A stretch of 53,208 nt of DNA from Salinivenus sp. Its GTDB lineage: Bacteria > Bacteroidota > Rhodothermia > Rhodothermales > Salinibacteraceae. The stretch lies in assembly GCA_018609755.1 (NCBI GenBank), contig JAHENZ010000026.1:1-53208 (forward strand), read 5' to 3'. Below are positions 34,333 to 43,380 of the stretch, piece by piece. The notes beneath the pieces were generated by a model, which ran no database searches, was not told the DNA's origin, and was given only the letters and a program-made list of their open reading frames with translations. The position numbers were made by a program, and so were the translations under genes. The number at the start of each line of letters is the position of its first letter. Within the stretch, counting starts at the first letter, position 1.

Positions 34333-34938
34333 CGCCGCACCTGGGAGAGGGACGAGTTGGGCGAAGACTGCCTCCTCAATATTGCGAGCCCGACTTCTGG
34401 CGCGTCAGGATGTGCACTCGTAGACGGCAGGGGGAACCAAGTCTGGAGGCCAGAACGATTACCGCCGGTCCAGACGGTCTCAGAACGCAAGAGGCAAGTT
34501 CAGGCTGACGATGGAGTATGTTTCTTGGAAGGAGAATACCGGCGGAGGGCCGCCTCGTCGTACACGCCGTTCTGAGAGCGATCAGTCAGAACCGGGGGGC
34601 GTGCTGGTAGAAAGAATTGAATACATTCACAAGAGCAGGGCCGAAAGAGGAGGAACAGACCCCACCCCGTACCGTTTCGGCTCCGCGTCCTTCATTTGGG
34701 GCGTTCCCTCCAGTGGGGGTGGTCTAGCAACCTGTTGCGTATTGGCAGTTAGTCACCCACCGGAACGATTTATTCGGGCACACAAGCTTTATTGGCAAAA
34801 ATTGTCCTCCAATTACCTGGGATGGGTGAATTGATTTTCCGGTTTTTGGTGAAAGTGTGAATCTGGCTCTATGCGCAACAGCCTGCTAGGATAGACCCCC
34901 CGGGTCTTTCACTGACTTCGCGGACTGAATTTACGTCT
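34333..34938. other. 606-bp intergenic stretch before bamD
   Basis: No convincing gene: the open frames are short and of unlikely composition. No tRNA fold or terminal repeat was recognised. The last 150 bp are AT-richer and probably contain the bamD promoter; TTGGTG, 18 bp and TATGCG near 34850-34875 is a weak candidate. Confidence 0.4.
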
Positions 34939-35799
34939 ATGCGTTTCTCGGTTCTCTCGTCCGTATTGAGCATGGTTCTCGTCGTTGGGCTGGTCGGGTG
35001 CTCGGGCAGTCAAAACATCACCACCAGCGGCCCAGAGGACGCCTACAAGAAGGGCGTCACTGAGTATGAGGAGGAGGACTACGACAAGGCCATTCGCTAC
35101 TTTCGGTCCGTTCTCAACTATGGACGCGGCAATCAATGGGCGCCGGATGCGCAGTTTAAGTTGGCGATGGCCCAACGGAAGAAACAAAAATACCTCGTAG
35201 CGGCGAACGAGTTTCAGCGGTTTACGCAGTTGTACCGTACCCACCAGATGGTGCCTCGGGCCGAATACGAGCGGGCCCGTGCTTATTATACCCGCTCGCC
35301 CGATTACCACCTGGATCAATCCGATTCTCGCCAGGCCATCGAGCTTTTCCAGCTCTTCCGCGACCGCTACCCGGACCATAAGCTCGCGCCGAAGGCTCAG
35401 GACAAGATTGAGGAGCTTCGGGCAAAGCTTGCCCACAAACAGTACGATGCGGCCAAGCTCTATGAGCGACGTAAAATGTGGCCCGCGGCGACGGTCACGT
35501 ACGAGTCCCTCTTTGATCAGTATCCGGAAACCCCGTGGGCCGACGATGCGCTCCTCGGAGCGCTCCGTTCGTACGTCCGGTACGCCGACCGGAGTATTCG
35601 AGAAAAACAGGCGGAACGGTACCAGAAGGCTCTCGACCATTACGCTCGTCTACAACAGCTCTTCCCTGAGAGCCCGCTCCTGGAAAAGGCTGAGCCCCTC
35701 CGGGCGGAGGCCCGTCGCAAGCTGAAGAACGTGCGAGAGCGAGAACGAGAGAATCAGTCGCTTGCCCGTGAAGGGGCCTCGTCCGACCGTACAAACTAG
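34939..35799 (+). CDS. bamD: Outer membrane assembly lipoprotein BamD
   Basis: 286 residues. The lipobox LVGLVGC puts the lipid-carrying Cys near residue 21. Five TPR-like units follow: AYKKGVTEYEEEDYDKAIRYFRSVLNY, APDAQFKLAMAQRKKQKYLVAANEFQRF, and a QAIELFQLFRDRYPDHKLAPKAQDKIEELR unit, as in the YfiO/BamD family. The tail (ARRKLKNVRERERENQSLARE) is charged. It acts in the BAM complex at the inner face of the outer membrane. nadD follows after 74 bp. Confidence 0.92.
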   Translation: MRFSVLSSVLSMVLVVGLVGCSGSQNITTSGPEDAYKKGVTEYEEEDYDKAIRYFRSVLNYGRGNQWAPDAQFKLAMAQRKKQKYLVAANEFQRFTQLYRTHQMVPRAEYERARAYYTRSPDYHLDQSDSRQAIELFQLFRDRYPDHKLAPKAQDKIEELRAKLAHKQYDAAKLYERRKMWPAATVTYESLFDQYPETPWADDALLGALRSYVRYADRSIREKQAERYQKALDHYARLQQLFPESPLLEKAEPLRAEARRKLKNVRERERENQSLAREGASSDRTN

Positions 35800-35873
35800 T
35801 GAGAGGCACCCGTCGCTGAGAAGACGCGTCGCCGTTCGTACGAGTGTCCTCTGGCGGAAGCCACATCCACGTC

Positions 35874-36473
35874 ATGGACATTGGTCTCTTTGGGGGCTCG
35901 TTTAATCCACCGCACGTTGCGCATCTGATCGTGGCGGAGATTGCCCAAGATCAGTTTGGGTTTGAGGAAGTGTGGTGGATTCCCAATGCAACCCCGCCCC
36001 ACAAATCGCACGACGAGTTGGCCCCCGTCGATCATCGCCTTGCCATGACGCGTCGGGTCGTTGCGGACAACCCAACGTTCCGGGTCTCTACAATCGAGAT
36101 TGAACGGGACGGTGTATCGTACACGGTCGAGACGGTGCGGGCGCTTCAAGAAGAACATCCCGACACGGACTTTGCGCTTCTTCTCGGGAGCGATAGCCTC
36201 GACCACTTTGGAGAGTGGCACCGGCCCGATGAGATCGCTGAGCGTGTGCCTCTGGTCGTCTACAAGCGTCCCGGTGTCATTGAGCAGGTGTCCGAGCCGC
36301 GCTTTGCTAATCGCGTTCGCTTCGTGTCGGCGCCCGTGATGGAAGTCTCCGGGACCGAAATTCGATCGCGTCGTCGAGCGGGCCGCTCCATTCGCTACCT
36401 CGTTCCCGAAACGGTCCGTTCCTACATCCAGGAACAGAATCTCTATCCGCCCTCCGGAATGAACCACGGGTGA
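35874..36473 (+). CDS. nadD: Nicotinate-nucleotide adenylyltransferase
   Basis: 199 residues from ATG 35874; the open codons upstream add a non-conserved stretch. IGLFGGSFNPPHVAHLIVAE carries the nucleotidyltransferase HxxH-type motif (PHVAH), WWIPNATPPHK is the substrate loop, LLGSDSLDHFGEWH is conserved, and EVSGTEIRSRRRAGRSIRYLVPETVRSYI ends with the ATP-binding SxTxxR motif. It adenylates nicotinate mononucleotide in NAD synthesis. It lies between bamD and a thioredoxin-like gene on the same strand. Confidence 0.96.
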   Translation: MDIGLFGGSFNPPHVAHLIVAEIAQDQFGFEEVWWIPNATPPHKSHDELAPVDHRLAMTRRVVADNPTFRVSTIEIERDGVSYTVETVRALQEEHPDTDFALLLGSDSLDHFGEWHRPDEIAERVPLVVYKRPGVIEQVSEPRFANRVRFVSAPVMEVSGTEIRSRRRAGRSIRYLVPETVRSYIQEQNLYPPSGMNHG

Positions 36474-36587
36474 CGTTTGGTCCGCGTAACATCCGAAGAG
36501 GGGGCAGAACGAATCTTGGGACTGGCGACAGAGTTGGATGTGGGACGGACTCTCACTTGGTTTCTTTGGATCCAATCCGATACTGCG

Positions 36588-37181
36588 ATGGCTGTTACTG
36601 AATCGACGATGATGGAACTGGGGCAGAGCGCTCCATCGTTTACCCTTCCGGCTGCAAATCCCGACGTGGACGACCGAGGCGGCACACAGCGGTCGCTTGA
36701 CGACTACTCGGAGGCAAAAGCACTCGTTCTTGTGTTCACCTGCAACCACTGCCCCTACGCACAGCACGTGGAGGACGAGTTGATTGCTGTGGCGCGTGAG
36801 TATCAGGAGAAGGGCGTACAGTTTTTGGCCATCTGCTCGAACGATCCGGAGAACTACCCGGATGACAACTTTGAGAACATGGCTGCTCGGGCCGCAGCGA
36901 AGGACTACCCCTTTCCCTATCTTCAAGACGAAAGTCAAGAGGTGGCGAAGGCCTACGAAGCAGCCTGTACGCCCGACTTTTTCGTCTTCGACGAGGAGCG
37001 CACGCTCGCCTATCGGGGCCGCTTCGACGACACGCGGCCCGACCACGGAGAGGCGCACGGCGGCGATTTGCGGCAGGCCCTCGACGAGCTTCTGGAGAGC
37101 GGCACCGTGAGCATGGAACAGAAGCCGTCCATGGGCTGCAACATTAAGTGGAAGCCGGGAAACCAGCCGGCCCACGTCTAA
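36588..37181 (+). CDS. Thioredoxin-like (AhpC/TSA-TlpA family) protein
   Basis: 197 residues from ATG 36588. LGQSAPSFTLPAANPDVDDRGGTQRSLDDY is the usual opening of redoxin domains, ALVLVFTCNHCPYAQHVEDEL contains a CxxC-like active site (C-N-H-C) and YEAACTPDFFVFDEERTLAYRGRFDD includes the cis-proline loop. It fits the 'thioredoxin family protein' group with an NHCPY site, probably a cytoplasmic thiol oxidoreductase; no signal peptide is seen. The TAA stop is also the target triplet of the adjoining MITE A. Confidence 0.85.
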   Translation: MAVTESTMMELGQSAPSFTLPAANPDVDDRGGTQRSLDDYSEAKALVLVFTCNHCPYAQHVEDELIAVAREYQEKGVQFLAICSNDPENYPDDNFENMAARAAAKDYPFPYLQDESQEVAKAYEAACTPDFFVFDEERTLAYRGRFDDTRPDHGEAHGGDLRQALDELLESGTVSMEQKPSMGCNIKWKPGNQPAHV

Positions 37182-37342
37182 GAGCCTGTATTCAAACAGA
37201 ACTGGAAGGGCTGCAAATGGCTCTGCACGCCGCTTCCAGCGTTCCGCTGCATCGACGATGCTCCGCATCGCCTGTTTCGCGCGCCTTGGAGGCGACGCGC
37301 AGCGCTCATTTTCGCCAGCTTCCTTCGATTGAATACAGGCTC
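37182..37342. mobile_element. MITE-like element A (TAA-flanked)
   Basis: 161 bp with perfect 14-bp terminal inverted repeats: GAGCCTGTATTCAA at 37182 and TTGAATACAGGCTC ending at 37342. TAA lies on both sides (37179-37181 and 37343-37345). TNA target duplication and a GAGCCTGT end fit the IS1031-type branch of the IS5 family (inference). The inside is GC-rich and partly self-complementary (CTGGAAG and CTTCCAG). No ORF is present. The left TAA is the stop codon of the thioredoxin-like gene. Confidence 0.85.
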
Positions 37343-37345
37343 TAA

Positions 37346-37504
37346 GAAGCTGTTTCAATTTCAAACGCAGCGAATATGGCTGCGCATAACGACCGCAAAA
37401 CGGTCATTCCAACTGTAGTAAGTAAACGCACAAGCGTCTAATTGGCATCCCTATCGACAACATCGAATACGGATGTGGAGACGTTCGTAAATTGAAACAG
37501 GTTC
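37346..37504. mobile_element. MITE-like element B, copy 1 (TAA-flanked)
   Basis: 159 bp ending in imperfect inverted repeats, GAAGCTGTTTCAATTT and AAATTGAAACAGGTTC. It is flanked by TAA at 37343-37345, which it shares with element A, and at 37505-37507. The same element in opposite orientation, with the same length, lies at 53004-53162. The end sequence resembles that of A (GA(A/G)CCTGT), so the two may use related transposases. Confidence 0.9.
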
Positions 37505-37614
37505 TAAGACTGTTGTCTGAACAATGACGGTGAAGACCGGCGGGCCCGCTCGATCCAAAGGAGGCTGGAATTCAGAGTCTCCCGGTCACCCTCATCATCT
37601 TGCCGTTTGTTCAT

Positions 37615-37854
37615 ATGTTTGACGCACGGGCCTTCCGGTCTTGGGGACACGTGCTTGCGGGGGCGTGCGTGGTGTCCGGGCTGTTCCTCGGAATCATGCT
37701 CATGGTCGAGGAAGTGGTGGGCGACGGGGCGCGGCTGACTCGGGCAGCGATTACAGTGGCCTCTGCAGCGTTCATGGGGTATCTCGGCACCGCATGGATT
37801 ATTCGCCTTGACGGATCGGCGGAGGGGGAGCTGGGAGAAACGAGCGGATGGTAG
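37615..37854 (+). CDS. Small two-helix membrane protein
   Basis: 79 residues from ATG 37615. Two helices, HVLAGACVVSGLFLGIMLMVEEVVG (about 12-36) and AAITVASAAFMGYLGTAWII (about 44-63), are joined by a short charged loop, with the acidic tail GSAEGELGETSGW. No family is recognised. It lies between the MITE pair and phhA, and no good ribosome-binding site is visible, so the start may lie elsewhere. Confidence 0.5.
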   Translation: MFDARAFRSWGHVLAGACVVSGLFLGIMLMVEEVVGDGARLTRAAITVASAAFMGYLGTAWIIRLDGSAEGELGETSGW

Positions 37855-37923
37855 AATCATGTGCGGCCAAAAGGCGTTGCAAATCCCTCGTTTCCCGCAG
37901 TGGACTCTTTTTTATATTCCCGT

Positions 37924-37953
37924 TTGGAAGCGCTTCCGGGTATCGAGTATTCA
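37924..37953 (+). promoter_or_regulatory. Candidate phhA promoter with overlapping palindrome
   Basis: TTGGAA (37924-37929), an 18-bp spacer and TATTCA (37948-37953) resemble a -35/-10 pair about 35 bp before the phhA ATG. The perfect palindrome GGAAGCGCTTCC (37926-37937) overlaps the -35 box, where a dimeric repressor could act. Confidence 0.35.
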
Positions 37954-37987
37954 CTGTCTTCTCTACATCAATCCTCAACTGCTTGCC

Positions 37988-38827
37988 ATGGATGATGATG
38001 CCCTTGACACGACCACGCCCGAGGACGAACGCTCTGCCTTCGAGACGGCCCAGGACCAGCAGGAGGACGTAGACCCGCGGACCATCCCCCAGCGCCTGGA
38101 AGAGACGCCGCCCATCGGGGATGAGATTGAGTATCCGGACTACTCGGAGGACGATCACGAAACGTGGCAGATCCTCGTGGAGCGCCAGATGGAGCAATTG
38201 CCGGGCCGGGCCTGTGAGGCCTATATGCGGGGTCAAGACGTGTTGCAACTGGAGGCCGAGCGCATCCCGGGTCTCGCTGCTCTGAGCCGTCGCCTCAACG
38301 AGGCAACCGGTTGGACGGTCGCGAACGTACCGGGTCTCATTCACGAAAAGAACTTTTTCGAGTTACTGGCCGACCGCACGTTTCCCTCCACCAACTACGT
38401 TCGCGGACGCGACGAACTCGACTACACGCCCGCGCCGGATTGCTTCCACGACATCTTCGGTCACATGCCGATGCTTACGCAGCCGGACTTTGCTGACTTC
38501 TACCAGCTCTTTGGGCGGGCGGCCCTTAACGCAGAGGGAGCCGATCGGCCCCGTCTTGAGCGCTTTCACTGGTTCACAGTAGAATTTGGGCTGATCCGGG
38601 AGGAAGGAGAGAAGCGCATTTTTGGGGCCGGCATCGTCTCGTCGAACGAGGAAGTCACCCATGCCCTCTCCGATGAGGTGACACTTCATTCGTTCGATCC
38701 GGCGCACATTGTTGCGAAGGACGACTATGAGGTCTACAACCTGCAGGACGAGCTCTTCGTACTCGACTCGTTTGAGCAACTCGTGGACGGTTTTCGAGAG
38801 TGGACGAGGAGCCGCGGGCTGCTCTGA
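37988..38827 (+). CDS. phhA: Phenylalanine 4-monooxygenase
   Basis: 279 residues from ATG 37988. The acidic N-terminal 40 residues (MDDDALDTTTPEDE) are followed by the aromatic amino acid hydroxylase catalytic domain: GLIHEKNFFELLADRTFPSTNYVR, then PDCFHDIFGHMPMLTQPDFADF with the two iron-binding His of HDIFGH, and HWFTVEFGLIREEGEKRIFGAG with the iron-binding Glu. It oxidises phenylalanine to tyrosine with tetrahydrobiopterin. There is no ACT regulatory domain, as usual for bacterial enzymes. The enclosing frame starts earlier (37808) over the preceding gene and is rejected. Confidence 0.94.
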   Translation: MDDDALDTTTPEDERSAFETAQDQQEDVDPRTIPQRLEETPPIGDEIEYPDYSEDDHETWQILVERQMEQLPGRACEAYMRGQDVLQLEAERIPGLAALSRRLNEATGWTVANVPGLIHEKNFFELLADRTFPSTNYVRGRDELDYTPAPDCFHDIFGHMPMLTQPDFADFYQLFGRAALNAEGADRPRLERFHWFTVEFGLIREEGEKRIFGAGIVSSNEEVTHALSDEVTLHSFDPAHIVAKDDYEVYNLQDELFVLDSFEQLVDGFREWTRSRGLL

Positions 38828-38915
38828 TTGGACGGCGTTGCGGTACGGAAAACCTTGGCGGGACAAACGTTTATGACACGTCGCATACAACCACGTGAAT
38901 TAGTCCGCCCGTGTC

Positions 38916-39203
38916 ATGGAAACGGATACGAAGGATCGACTCTCTGCTCGAATTGAGGGACGTGTGCAAGGAGTTGGCTTTCGAAACTTCACCCAGATGC
39001 GCGCCCGCCAGCTCGGGGTCAGCGGCTGGGTGCGGAATGAGAAGGACGGTTCTGTTCAGTTGGAGGCCGAAGGGCCGCGCGCCGCGCTCGAAGAGCTTCT
39101 GGAGGCCGTCCACGAGGGGCCTCGGATGGCGCGAGTCGAAAGCATCGATGCCGACTGGGAAGATGCGACCGACGAGTTTGAGGTGTTTCGCATTCGGCGG
39201 TAG
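38916..39203 (+). CDS. Acylphosphatase
   Basis: 95 residues, the usual length. RLSARIEGRVQGVGFRNFTQMRARQLGVSGWVRNEKDGSVQLEAEG contains the catalytic Arg in GVGFR and Asn in WVRN, and EGPRMARVESIDADWED is the conserved second half. It hydrolyses carboxyl-phosphate bonds such as acetyl phosphate. It lies between phhA and prmC on the forward strand, with 88 and 51 bp gaps. Confidence 0.95.
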   Translation: METDTKDRLSARIEGRVQGVGFRNFTQMRARQLGVSGWVRNEKDGSVQLEAEGPRAALEELLEAVHEGPRMARVESIDADWEDATDEFEVFRIRR

Positions 39204-39254
39204 GGACCGTGCCCCCGGAGGTCCACCGCGTCCGTCAAGCATGATCTCAATTTC

Positions 39255-40121
39255 GTGCCCACACGACAAACCCTCCTCGACGAGGCAACGCAGCGGCTCG
39301 ATCGGGCGGATTGGGACGCGCCCCGTCGTACGGCGGAGTGGCTCCTGATCGAGGTGGTCGGGGGCGACCGCGGGACGCTCTACGCCCGATCGCAACGGAC
39401 CGTCGCTTCGGATCTCGTGCAGCAATTCCACGAGATGGTGGATCGCTGTGTGGAGGGTGAACCCCTCCAGCACGTGCTGGGCTACACGTCCTTTCGCGGG
39501 CTCCGGATTGATGTCTCCCCCGCCGTCATGATTCCGCGACCGGAGACGGAAGAGGTGGTTGAGGCGGCCCTGGATGCCATCACGGGGGTAGATGCTCCTC
39601 GCGTGCTCGACGTGGGGACCGGGAGCGGATGCATCGCTCTTGCCCTCAAGCACGAACGGCCCGATGCGGAGGTGACGGCGTGGGACGTGAGTGTCGACGC
39701 ACTGGCCGTCGCGCGCGGCAACGCCCGTCGACTCGACCTGGACGTTGAGTTCCGTGAGGTTGATTTGTTCGCTGCCGAGTCGGCGGAGCAGGCTACACGA
39801 CCGGTGGACCTTCTCATTTCCAATCCGCCGTACATTCCCGACGAGGAGGCGGAGTCGCTTCCTGCCGTCGTTCGCGAGTACGATCCTGCCGAGGCGCTCT
39901 TTTCCGGCGACGACCCCCTTCGGTTCTATCGCGAACTCGCGGCCCGTGTACCGGAGCTGTGTGTACCCGGAGCGGACATCGTGCTAGAGGCACACGCCGA
40001 CTACGCAGAAGAGGCCGCAGCGCTGCTTCGGGAGGCGGGGCTTGCGGACGTTCGCGTCCACACCGATCTTAGCGGCCGTCCCCGCATCCTCATCGCTCAC
40101 TATCGGGAGCCAAGCAATTGA
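39255..40121 (+). CDS. prmC: Release factor glutamine methyltransferase
   Basis: 288 residues from a GTG start at 39255. The N-terminal helical domain is followed by [37 protein letters not shown], then the Rossmann methyltransferase: [30 protein letters not shown] for S-adenosylmethionine and the PrmC signature LISNPPYIP. It methylates the GGQ glutamine of release factors RF1 and RF2. It converges with the lytic transglycosylase gene, about 80 bp away. Confidence 0.96.
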   Translation: MPTRQTLLDEATQRLDRADWDAPRRTAEWLLIEVVGGDRGTLYARSQRTVASDLVQQFHEMVDRCVEGEPLQHVLGYTSFRGLRIDVSPAVMIPRPETEEVVEAALDAITGVDAPRVLDVGTGSGCIALALKHERPDAEVTAWDVSVDALAVARGNARRLDLDVEFREVDLFAAESAEQATRPVDLLISNPPYIPDEEAESLPAVVREYDPAEALFSGDDPLRFYRELAARVPELCVPGADIVLEAHADYAEEAAALLREAGLADVRVHTDLSGRPRILIAHYREPSN

Positions 40122-40202
40122 GACCCCCGTAGAGTGAGTCCGGGTTGGGCGTCCGGCAAACCGGCTTCCTGTGAGGGGACTCCACGCGCTTGAGGTCCGC
40201 TG

Positions 40203-41999
40203 CTACTTGGCAATCTGCAGGCGCTGGCCGGGATGGATGCGACTTCCGTTCAGGTCGTTCCAGGCCCGGAGCTGGCGCACGGAAACCCCGAAGCGTTGCG
40301 CGATGCCGCCGAGCGTGTCACCAGGCTGGACCCGATACACCGATGAGACCTCATCGCTGGACTGCGAAGAGGAAGATCGGGCCGCAACCGTACTGGGGGA
40401 GGAAGAAGCAGAGGCGGAGGCCTCGGAGGTCTGGGTTTCGGTCGTCGTGTCGATGGGGTCGAGGGGGCGAACGGGCGTGGAGGTTCCGTACTGCACCCGC
40501 ATGGGCTGGTTTTCCTCTGTTTGGGTGGCGAGGGCTCCTTCGTAATCGTGCACGGGCACGACCAGGCGCTGGCCCTGACGGATGAGCGTATTACTGAGTC
40601 CATTGAGGCGCTGGAGCGCGTCGGTGGATGTGCCGTACCGCTCGGCAATCTCGGAAAGCGTGTCGCCGGAACGGACTCGGTAGGTCGTGGCCGGCTGTTT
40701 GTGCTGATCGGGCAGTTCGGCGTAGTTCCATACGAAGCGGGGATACGTGCCGAGGGGAATGCGAAGGTGGTACCGATCCTTCGAGGGCGGAATGCGTCCG
40801 CGTCGGAGCTCGGGATTGAGGGATTCAAGGACGCTGCGCTCGGTTCCGGCCAGGTTCGCCAGCGTCCCGAGGGAGAGCATGCTGCCGTGGACGGCGACGT
40901 AGTCGTACGAGAAAGCCGGGGTGGACGGGGCCGGTTCAAAGCCGTACGCATTGGGGTTCTGCATCACGTGGGCCGCGGCGATGAACATGGGCACGTAGCC
41001 TCGAGTCTCGCGCGGGAGGTAGTCGTAGGCGTCCCAGTAGGACGGATCGGATTCGTCGGCGCGGCGAATGGCCCGGCGTACGCACCCGGCTCCGCAATTG
41101 AAGGCCGCCATCGCCAGGTGCCAGTCCTCAAACTCCTCGTAGAGATCCCGGAGGTGGCGCGCTGCGGCTCGCGTCGCCTTCTCTGGGTCTCGGCGTTCAT
41201 CGACCCAGGTGTTGATGGAGAGGCCGTAGCGGCGGCCGGTCGACGGCATGAACTGCCACATGCCCACGGCTCCAGCCCAGCTTCGGGCGCTTGGGTTCAG
41301 TCCGCTCTCGGCCATCGCCAGGTAGCGGAGCTCCTGCGGGACGTTCTCTTCCGCGAGAATGTGATCGATCATCGGACCGTACACCTGCACGCGTCGGAGC
41401 CAGCGCTCAATGTGACCGTCCGGTTCGTCCTGCAGGTAGCGGATGGTTTCGTTCACCAGCCGATTGGAGGTCATCGGAATTTCCGTGCCCGTCACATCTG
41501 TATCTTCAACCGGTGGGGATTCCTCCAGAAGGGGATCGTCCAGGGCGTTGAGAGAGGCAAATAGTTGCGCCCGGACCGAAAAGATCTGTCCCCGGGCCAT
41601 TTGCAGCGAGTCCGGGTCGTTGCCGTAGCCGTGATAGCGACGGTATTCTGTCGTCAGTCCACTGTAGAGCTTCCGCACAGCGTCGTTTTCAAGGGTGTTC
41701 GGGTGTTCCCGGAGGAAGGTGGCAAGCTCCGACATCGCCTGGTTCAGGAGCTGCGCTCGGCGCGTGCTGTCCTCCGTCGAGAGGATTTCGGCTTCGAGGG
41801 CGTAAAGGTGGGCCACCTCGGGCCGGAGGGTCGTAGTGTCGTCGGTCGTAACGACGACCGTGTCTTTTGGCACGTGCTTCGTTTCGGTGGGAAGCAGGGA
41901 AGAAGTGGTACCGCACCCGGAAAGAAAGGCCAGGAGAACGGTGGCACACAGACCGAGAGCGGGAGCGGTGTCGAGCGAGGAAGGCATAGAGGCGGTCAT
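40203..41999 (-). CDS. mltD: Membrane-bound lytic murein transglycosylase, MltD-like, two LysM domains
   Basis: 598 residues. ALGLCATVLLAFLSGC is a lipoprotein signal with Cys near residue 29. The SLT domain at about 220-345 has YLAMAESGLNPSARSWAGAVGMWQFMPSTGRRYGL with the catalytic Glu in AMAESG, and AMAAFNCGAGCVRRAI. Two LysM repeats follow: YRVRSGDTLSEIAERYGTSTDALQRLNGL at about 450-490 and YRVQPGDTLGGIAQRFGVSVRQLRAWNDL at the very end. Between them lies a Ser/Thr/Ala-rich linker. It cleaves peptidoglycan in the periplasm from the outer membrane. ATG 41987 is an alternative start. Confidence 0.92.
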   Translation of the reverse strand: MTASMPSSLDTAPALGLCATVLLAFLSGCGTTSSLLPTETKHVPKDTVVVTTDDTTTLRPEVAHLYALEAEILSTEDSTRRAQLLNQAMSELATFLREHPNTLENDAVRKLYSGLTTEYRRYHGYGNDPDSLQMARGQIFSVRAQLFASLNALDDPLLEESPPVEDTDVTGTEIPMTSNRLVNETIRYLQDEPDGHIERWLRRVQVYGPMIDHILAEENVPQELRYLAMAESGLNPSARSWAGAVGMWQFMPSTGRRYGLSINTWVDERRDPEKATRAAARHLRDLYEEFEDWHLAMAAFNCGAGCVRRAIRRADESDPSYWDAYDYLPRETRGYVPMFIAAAHVMQNPNAYGFEPAPSTPAFSYDYVAVHGSMLSLGTLANLAGTERSVLESLNPELRRGRIPPSKDRYHLRIPLGTYPRFVWNYAELPDQHKQPATTYRVRSGDTLSEIAERYGTSTDALQRLNGLSNTLIRQGQRLVVPVHDYEGALATQTEENQPMRVQYGTSTPVRPLDPIDTTTETQTSEASASASSSPSTVAARSSSSQSSDEVSSVYRVQPGDTLGGIAQRFGVSVRQLRAWNDLNGSRIHPGQRLQIAK

Positions 42000-42201
42000 T
42001 CAGTCGAGGCAAGCGTTCGATTGGGTGGAGAACGTTCTTTGGGACCGGGGCGTGGAGTAGGAAAAGATGCTGCTACTCAGCCACGCTGAGTCTGCCGGGT
42101 GAAAATAACTCACACGGGTCAGAAATAGGTGCCAATGATGCCATAAGGTCCGATTGGTGGGGCTCTCTCTGTACAGCAAACGTGACGCCACCACTTAAAG
42201 A

Positions 42202-42230
42202 TGAATATCGAATTTCCGACACATCGTCAA
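42202..42230 (-). promoter_or_regulatory. Sigma-70-like promoter of the transglycosylase gene
   Basis: On the reverse strand TTGACG (42225-42230), exactly 17 bp and TATTCA (42202-42207). It would give a leader of about 195 nt before the mltD start. Confidence 0.4.
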
Positions 42231-42331
42231 TAGAAAGTCAACAGGTTTCGAAGACCACTCGTCAAATACCCTGCAAACGGATGATGGGAAGGAGGGAGAC
42301 GGATTGGAGAACGAGGATGTTGTACGGGAAA

Positions 42332-42347
42332 GGGCACTCTAGTGCCC
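42332..42347 (-). terminator. Candidate terminator of the CDF gene
   Basis: GGGCAC-TAGA-GTGCCC forms a 6-bp GC-rich stem with a 4-base loop, followed on the reverse strand by TTTCCC. It lies 57 bp past the CDF stop. The T-run is weak. Confidence 0.35.
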
Positions 42348-42403
42348 ACATGTAGCCAGTGCGACGATTTGATTTGACAGGCCCCGTTCGAGCCGAGCAG
42401 GCG

Positions 42404-43375
42404 TTACGATGAGGAGGAAGACGCCGGAGACTGGTGGCCCGTCAGGCTCGCGGCCTCAATGAAGATGAACTGTACGTCCGGATGGGCCTCTCGAATCTTG
42501 TGTTCGAGTCGGTTGATGGTAGCGGTAATCTTCTCGGCGTCGAGGTCCGCGCGAAACTTCAGGTCCATGTTTAGTACCAGCGAGTTGGGCCCCATGTGCA
42601 GCGTCATCATCCGCAGCACGGACTCCACGCTACCATCGTCCCGGGCAATGCGGCGGATGCCGTCCTGCAGTTCGGGGTCGGCCGCCTCGCCGAGCAGGAG
42701 CTTCTTACTCTCCCACACCAGCAGTGAGGCCACCGCACAGAGGATGAGCCCGATGAGGATTGAGGCAATGCCGTCGATGATGGGCATGTGGAGGGCCTCC
42801 GTCAGATGTACGCCGACGAGGGCGACCACGAGGCCGGCCATGGCGGCGCTGTCCTCGAACAGCACGGTAAACGTGGTGGGGTCCTTGCTCGACCGGATGG
42901 CCTCAACGAGCCCCTCATCGCCTCGGGCCTTGTTAAATTCTTGCCAGGCCGTGCGGAAGGCAAAGCCCTCGAAGATGATAGCGGAGACGAGGACGATCGT
43001 GTTGAGGGTCAGGCCGCTAATCGTGACCCCGAAGACGGTGGCGCCGGTGGGCCCGCCGTGGCCCGGGTCGAGTGTGTGCAGAATGCCTTCGTAGAGCGAA
43101 ATGCCGCCCCCGAGACCGAAGATGAGGACGGCAACAAGCAGCGTATAAAAGTAGAGCGATTTGCCGTAGCCGTATGGATGTTGATCGTCGGGCGGGCGCT
43201 TGCTGCGACGGATGCCGAGGAGGAGCAGGCCGCCGTTGCCGGTGTCGACGAGGGAGTGGATGCCCTCCGTGAGCATTGCCGAACTGCCGCTCACCGCGGC
43301 GCCGAGAAATTTCGTGACGGCAATCGCGAAGTTGCCGAGGATGGCGGCGTAGATCGCTCTTTTCGAAGAAGCCAT
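42404..43375 (-). CDS. Cation diffusion facilitator family transporter
   Basis: 323 residues from ATG 43375. MASSKRAIYAAILGNFAIAVTKFLGAAVSGSSAMLTEGIHSLVDTGNGGLLLLGI is a standard CDF start, with HSLVD carrying the first metal-site residues. HPYGYGKSLYFYTLLVAV marks helix 3 and DSAAMAGLVVALVGV the second site. The C-terminal cytoplasmic domain (LNMDLKFRADLDAEKITATINRLEHKIREAHPDVQFIFIEA) is the usual CDF dimer domain. It probably exports zinc, cobalt or a similar divalent metal in exchange for protons. The frame extends upstream through a repeat array, which is excluded. Confidence 0.92.
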   Translation of the reverse strand: MASSKRAIYAAILGNFAIAVTKFLGAAVSGSSAMLTEGIHSLVDTGNGGLLLLGIRRSKRPPDDQHPYGYGKSLYFYTLLVAVLIFGLGGGISLYEGILHTLDPGHGGPTGATVFGVTISGLTLNTIVLVSAIIFEGFAFRTAWQEFNKARGDEGLVEAIRSSKDPTTFTVLFEDSAAMAGLVVALVGVHLTEALHMPIIDGIASILIGLILCAVASLLVWESKKLLLGEAADPELQDGIRRIARDDGSVESVLRMMTLHMGPNSLVLNMDLKFRADLDAEKITATINRLEHKIREAHPDVQFIFIEAASLTGHQSPASSSSS

Positions 43376-43380
43376 GTCTG

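Larger units (their letters stand above)
42000..42403. other. Spacer between transglycosylase and CDF genes
   Basis: 404 bp with no gene seen. It contains the mltD promoter candidate (42202-42230), the CDF terminator candidate (42332-42347) and a short CTCAGC-GTG-GCTGAG hairpin in the mltD leader (about 42074-42088). The rest is unassigned. Confidence 0.5.

Noticed and set aside
34511-34834. 107-codon forward frame in the gap before bamD
   Set aside because: Composition is poor, with no motif and no initiation signal.
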